DNA of 64,000 nt, taken from NCBI GenBank assembly GCA_934131695.1, contig CAKOZV010000003.1, positions 50,871 through 114,870 of the forward strand. The letters are read 5' to 3'. Each line of letters begins with the position of its first letter. Positions within the stretch are counted from its first letter, which is position 1. This document shows, piece by piece, positions 61,072-64,000 of this stretch. Source of the DNA: an uncultured Bacilli bacterium. Its GTDB lineage: Bacteria; Bacillota_I; Bacilli_A; RF39; UBA660. The notes below the pieces were generated by a model. It was not told the DNA's origin and searched no databases. It saw only the letters and a program-made list of their open reading frames with translations. Position numbers and translations under genes: made by a program.

Positions 61072-62148
61072 ATGGATTATATAATTATTGGCTTACTTAT
61101 TGTAAACTTAATATTACTAGTAATAAGTTTGATGAAAAATATTAATGAAAGAGAAATAACTACTAGATTACAAACATTAGAGATTAATACCATGAAGGAG
61201 TTACAAAGCTTTAAAGATGATTTGAATAAGAGTCTTCATAATGACTTTGAACACTTAAATGAACAAGTAGAAAAAAGATTATTAGCAGTTAATGAACAAG
61301 TTAATTTAAGACTTGATCAAAACTTTGAAAAGACTAATAAGACTTTTACTAATGTTATAGAAAGACTTAGTAAGATAGATGAAGCTCAAAGGAAGATAGA
61401 TGTTTTATCAAGTGATATAATTTCTCTTCAAAGTATTTTAACTGATAAGAAAACAAGAGGAATATATGGCGAGGTTCATCTAAAACATTTAATGAGTAAT
61501 ATCTTTGGTGAGAAGAATGATAATATCTATCGTTTACAGTATCCACTACCAAATGGTACTATTGTCGATTGTATTTTATTTGCACCATCACCTTTAGGAA
61601 CGATTGGTATTGATTCTAAATTTCCTCTAGAACATTACCAAAAGATGGTTGATAGAAGGCTATCAAAAGAAGAAAGAATGATAGCAGAAAGACAATTTAA
61701 ATTAGATGTAAAAAAACATATAGATGCAATAGCAGATAAATATATAATTAAAGGTGTTACTAGTGATCAAGCTATTATGTTTTTACCAGCAGAAGCGATA
61801 TTTGCCGAGATTAATGCTTATCATCAAGACTTAATAGATTATGCTTATAGAAGAAGAGTATTTATCACTAGTCCCACAACCTTAATATCTACCCTAACTG
61901 TTATTCAAATGATTATTAAGAATATGGAAAAAGACAAATACACCTCTATTATTCATGAAGAGTTAAATAAATTAGGCTTAGAGTTTGCTAGATATAAGGA
62001 ACGTTGGGATAAGTTATCTAAAAGTATTCAAACAGTTAATAAAGATGTTGAAAACGTATCTATTACTGCTGATAAAATATCAAAAAAATTTACATCTATC
62101 AATCAAGTAGATATAAAAGCTTTAAAAGAAAGTAAGGAAGAAGTCTAA
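61072..62148 (+). CDS. rmuC: RmuC family protein
   Basis: The 358-residue protein has one N-terminal membrane helix, a long coiled coil (residues ~25-120), and the RmuC nuclease-like core (KKTRGIYGEVHLKHLM, then FPLEHYQKMVD, then FLPAEAIFAEI). RmuC limits DNA inversions in Escherichia coli. Length is somewhat shorter than Gram-negative forms. RBS GGTGAAG. Confidence 0.92.
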   Translation: MDYIIIGLLIVNLILLVISLMKNINEREITTRLQTLEINTMKELQSFKDDLNKSLHNDFEHLNEQVEKRLLAVNEQVNLRLDQNFEKTNKTFTNVIERLSKIDEAQRKIDVLSSDIISLQSILTDKKTRGIYGEVHLKHLMSNIFGEKNDNIYRLQYPLPNGTIVDCILFAPSPLGTIGIDSKFPLEHYQKMVDRRLSKEERMIAERQFKLDVKKHIDAIADKYIIKGVTSDQAIMFLPAEAIFAEINAYHQDLIDYAYRRRVFITSPTTLISTLTVIQMIIKNMEKDKYTSIIHEELNKLGLEFARYKERWDKLSKSIQTVNKDVENVSITADKISKKFTSINQVDIKALKESKEEV

Positions 62149-62162
62149 TTATGGACTTTTTT
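62141..62162 (+). terminator. intrinsic terminator of rmuC
   Basis: AAGTC (62141-62145) pairs with GACTT (62154-62158), followed by T residues; overlaps the stop codon. Confidence 0.7.
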
Positions 62163-62231
62163 CTTTGTATAAAAAACTTAATAATTTGTATACTAAAAAT
62201 AGATTGGAATAAAGTATATTAGGTGAATAAT

Positions 62232-62438
62232 TTGACTAGAATAATAATATATCTATTAGGATTTATGTTTACGACACTAGGTTTTTTCTACTTTATCTGT
62301 TATACCAATCTATTTACTTTTGGTTATTCATTTAGTGAGTATTTAAACTTTATGTTTACACATTATAAGACTTATAGTCTATTACTAGGAATAATTCTAC
62401 TTGTTATTTCTATCTATGGAAGGAGAGAGAAAAGATGA
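62232..62438 (+). CDS. small two-helix membrane protein, 68 aa
   Basis: A TTG start at 62232 is chosen because AGGTGA (62221-62226) precedes it at the right distance; the GTG at 62223 is inside that site. The product has two hydrophobic helices and a basic tail. No family recognised. Its stop overlaps the start of the next gene (ATGA), so they are coupled. Confidence 0.65.
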   Translation: MTRIIIYLLGFMFTTLGFFYFICYTNLFTFGYSFSEYLNFMFTHYKTYSLLLGIILLVISIYGRREKR

Positions 62439-63076
62439 TATATATTTATGATATTTTACTAAACTTAAGACAAATAGATGATGCATTAGAGTTTTATGAG
62501 TGGAGAGAAGATGATGGGATTGAACATATCAAAAAAGTACCATTATTTAAAGTATCTAAGACCTTAATAGAAGATTTATTTACTAATAAGTTACAACTAG
62601 ATATAACAATATTACCTAAAATTAGAAATAAAGCGATTTGCTACTTTAATGGTGAGGCTAAACAAATACCATATCTTGTTTTATTATCAGATGGTAGAAA
62701 GTGTTTTGCTGTAGAGTTAGATAATAAAGGTAATACTTTATATAAAAGTAGTTTATTGCTAGATGAGGAAGAAGAGGTACTTGAAATGACTGAGGAGTTA
62801 GTAGAGATGCCTATAGGATACAAAAAAACAAAGATAAATAATAATAAAGATCAATTAACTAGGTTTGAAAAGGATAATCAAAAGTTTTTATTAAGAGAGT
62901 TAGAGAGAATAAAAGATAATAAAGAAGAGATAAATTATCTTTATGAAGAATACTTTGATAATAATTTAACTAGTATTGAAGATAAATTTAATACTTTAAA
63001 AGATAATATTTATAAAGGTAATAGTAATTATATTAAAGAGTTAAAAAGTTTCTTCTTAATTAATAAAAATGTATAA
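62435..63076 (+). CDS. DUF3603-like hypothetical protein
   Basis: The 213-residue protein resembles the DUF3603 family of Bacilli: N-terminal MIYIYDILLNLR, FYEWREDDGIEHIKKVPLFKV, and LLSDGRKCFAVELDNKG. The second half is a charged, helical region. RBS GGAAGGAGAGAG. Function unknown. Confidence 0.7.
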   Translation: MIYIYDILLNLRQIDDALEFYEWREDDGIEHIKKVPLFKVSKTLIEDLFTNKLQLDITILPKIRNKAICYFNGEAKQIPYLVLLSDGRKCFAVELDNKGNTLYKSSLLLDEEEEVLEMTEELVEMPIGYKKTKINNNKDQLTRFEKDNQKFLLRELERIKDNKEEINYLYEEYFDNNLTSIEDKFNTLKDNIYKGNSNYIKELKSFFLINKNV

Positions 63077-63117
63077 TTTCTAAATATTAGTACAATCTAT
63101 CTATAGGAGGACTATAG

Positions 63118-63648
63118 ATGAAAAAATTAATAATATTACTTAGTATTTTTTTATTAACTGGCTGTACTGATGTTATGAATACCCCTAGTAGGAAAGTAGA
63201 AGAGTTTTTAGGTAAATATCAGACAATGGATACATCTATTATTAAAGAGTTAGATGATTCTATTGAAAAACTTGATGCTAGTGATAGCTATAAGATGGAA
63301 TATAAAAATCTTTTAAAGAAACAATATCAGAATCTAGCATATAGTATAAAAGATGAAAATATAGATGGTGATAAAGCATCAGTTGAAGTGGAAATAGAAG
63401 TATTTGATTACTATAATACTTTAGAAAAAGTAGATGAAGATATAAAGAAGTATCCAGATGATTTTAAGGAAGAGAAAGATAAGAGTAGAAAAGAGAAAAT
63501 AGAAGAGTATAAGATTAAACAGTTAAAAGCTACTACTAGTAAAACTAAATATACCATTGTATTTACACTTACTAAAAAGGATAATAAATGGGCTTTAGAT
63601 AAAGTTAGTGATGAAGACTTAAAGAAAATTCATGGTTTGACTGAATGA
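63118..63648 (+). CDS. lipoprotein, 176 aa
   Basis: A clear lipoprotein signal (MKKLIILLSIFLLTGC, Cys16) is followed by a Lys/Glu-rich helical and beta domain with a late TIVFTLTKKDNKWALDKV. This resembles small conserved lipoproteins of the DUF5105-like kind, but I cannot assign a family. RBS GGAGG. Its 3' end contributes to a possible terminator with the T run at 63656-63663. Confidence 0.8.
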   Translation: MKKLIILLSIFLLTGCTDVMNTPSRKVEEFLGKYQTMDTSIIKELDDSIEKLDASDSYKMEYKNLLKKQYQNLAYSIKDENIDGDKASVEVEIEVFDYYNTLEKVDEDIKKYPDDFKEEKDKSRKEKIEEYKIKQLKATTSKTKYTIVFTLTKKDNKWALDKVSDEDLKKIHGLTE

Positions 63649-63649
63649 T

Positions 63650-63664
63650 TTAAGTCTTTTTTTC
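63650..63664 (+). terminator. possible terminator after the lipoprotein gene
   Basis: TTTAAGTC followed by T7 can pair with GACTTAAA at 63615-63622 inside the gene, but the loop is long, so the call is weak. Confidence 0.4.
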
Positions 63665-63738
63665 TAGAAACAATTTATTGAAAATATAGATATAATTTGA
63701 TAGACTAAGTATAGATAAGAGTAAAGGATAGATGAAGT

Positions 63739-64000
63739 ATGAAAAATGATAAGTATAAGAAGCAAACAGTTATTTTATCAATTGGTTTAGGCTGTTTACT
63801 TATTTTAATGGTAGGAATGAGTTATGCTTTTCTAAAGACCAGTTTCTTTGCAAATAAAACTAGTGTCTTAAAAGTGGGAAGTTTGTCATTAATCTTAGAT
63901 GAAACATCAGGGGATGCCATAATAGTGGAAGATGGAACACCAATGTATGATAGTGAAGGTATGAAACAAGATAATTATTTTACTTTTTCCCTAAAGAATA
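63739..64000 (+). CDS. SipW-type signal protein, 3'-truncated by the window edge
   Basis: ATG 63739 follows TAAAGGAT. The 87 visible residues have a SipW-type signal (MVGMSYAFLKTSFFANK) and the start of a TasA-like domain. From 63811 on, the DNA is about 97% identical to 19882-20071 of the BspA-like gene, with about six differences in 190 bases, while the first 70 bases differ. It is therefore probably another long surface protein sharing that domain by recent duplication or gene conversion. No leader element is present upstream. Confidence 0.8.
   Translation, partial: MKNDKYKKQTVILSIGLGCLLILMVGMSYAFLKTSFFANKTSVLKVGSLSLILDETSGDAIIVEDGTPMYDSEGMKQDNYFTFSLKN

Noticed and set aside
1..64000. Alternative genetic code (TGA as Trp)
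   Set aside because: TGA ends many well-defined genes (for example rnc and the Rpn-type gene) and conserved Trp positions use TGG.

Overview
The window is a very AT-rich, gene-dense stretch of a Gram-positive, spore-forming member of the Bacilli. TGA is used as a stop many times and tryptophan is TGG, so this is the standard bacterial code and not a classical Mycoplasma. Gene content and order resemble dispersed pieces of Bacillus neighbourhoods: ylbD-ylbE-ylbF-rsmD, ylbJ/ylbL, ylbN(yceD)-rpmF, and yrzL-ruvX-yrzB-mltG-trmR with trhP1-trhP2 and greA nearby. Sporulation genes are present (spoVD, ylbJ, ylbD, spoIIIAH, gerE, gerM). The low GC, many SipW-type surface proteins, a BspA-like repeat protein and a serpin suggest an uncultured, host- or gut-associated Bacilli lineage (RF39- or Erysipelotrichales-like). 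The lineage is an inference. No rRNA, tRNA or CRISPR array was seen.

Layout. 0-1.1 kb: 3' part of an HD-domain gene, a small ORF and a decayed transposase. 1.2-4 kb: rnc, an unknown gene and an RNase J homologue whose active site is altered. 4-6 kb: SipW-type surface protein. 6-8.6 kb: type II/IV secretion ATPase divergent from two prepilin-like genes. 8.6-11.7 kb: ylbJ, the ylbL/SepM protease and an Rpn-type nuclease. 11.7-17.2 kb: spoVD, an unknown gene and two FAD oxidoreductases. 17.3-19.6 kb: lon. 19.6-25.9 kb: three surface proteins, the first two preceded by near-identical structured leaders. 25.9-34.5 kb: rpsP-khpA, cdsA-rseP, ftsK, serpin, yceD-rpmF. 34.6-37.3 kb: three tandem lipoproteins and a transglutaminase-like protein. 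37.5-43.4 kb: parE, two unknown genes, parC. 43.4-50.1 kb: ylb genes, tRNA hydroxylation genes, a dNTPase-like gene, greA and a probable small RNA. 50.2-58.2 kb: a long operon from ireB through mltG and trmR into a duplicated membrane/cell-wall-hydrolase module. 58.3-64 kb: spoIIIAH, gerE, gerM, another SipW-type protein, rmuC, small genes, and the start of a further SipW-type gene cut by the window edge.

The most interesting signal is a two-copy cis-acting leader at about 19.63-19.80 kb and 22.03-22.21 kb. Each copy has a sigma-A promoter, a conserved ~100-nt RNA closed by an 11-bp stem, a short leader ORF (15-16 codons) containing a G9 tract read as consecutive glycine codons, and then an unrelated intrinsic terminator just before the RBS of a surface-protein gene. 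The leader is much better conserved than the coding sequences it precedes, which is the layout of a transcription-attenuation switch (riboswitch, leader-peptide attenuator or slippage-based contingency locus). Other notable points are a bL32 protein with an L27-like, Prp-type cleavable N-terminal extension, a TrbC/VirB2-like membrane module fused to two different peptidoglycan hydrolases, and two unknown genes inserted between parE and parC.
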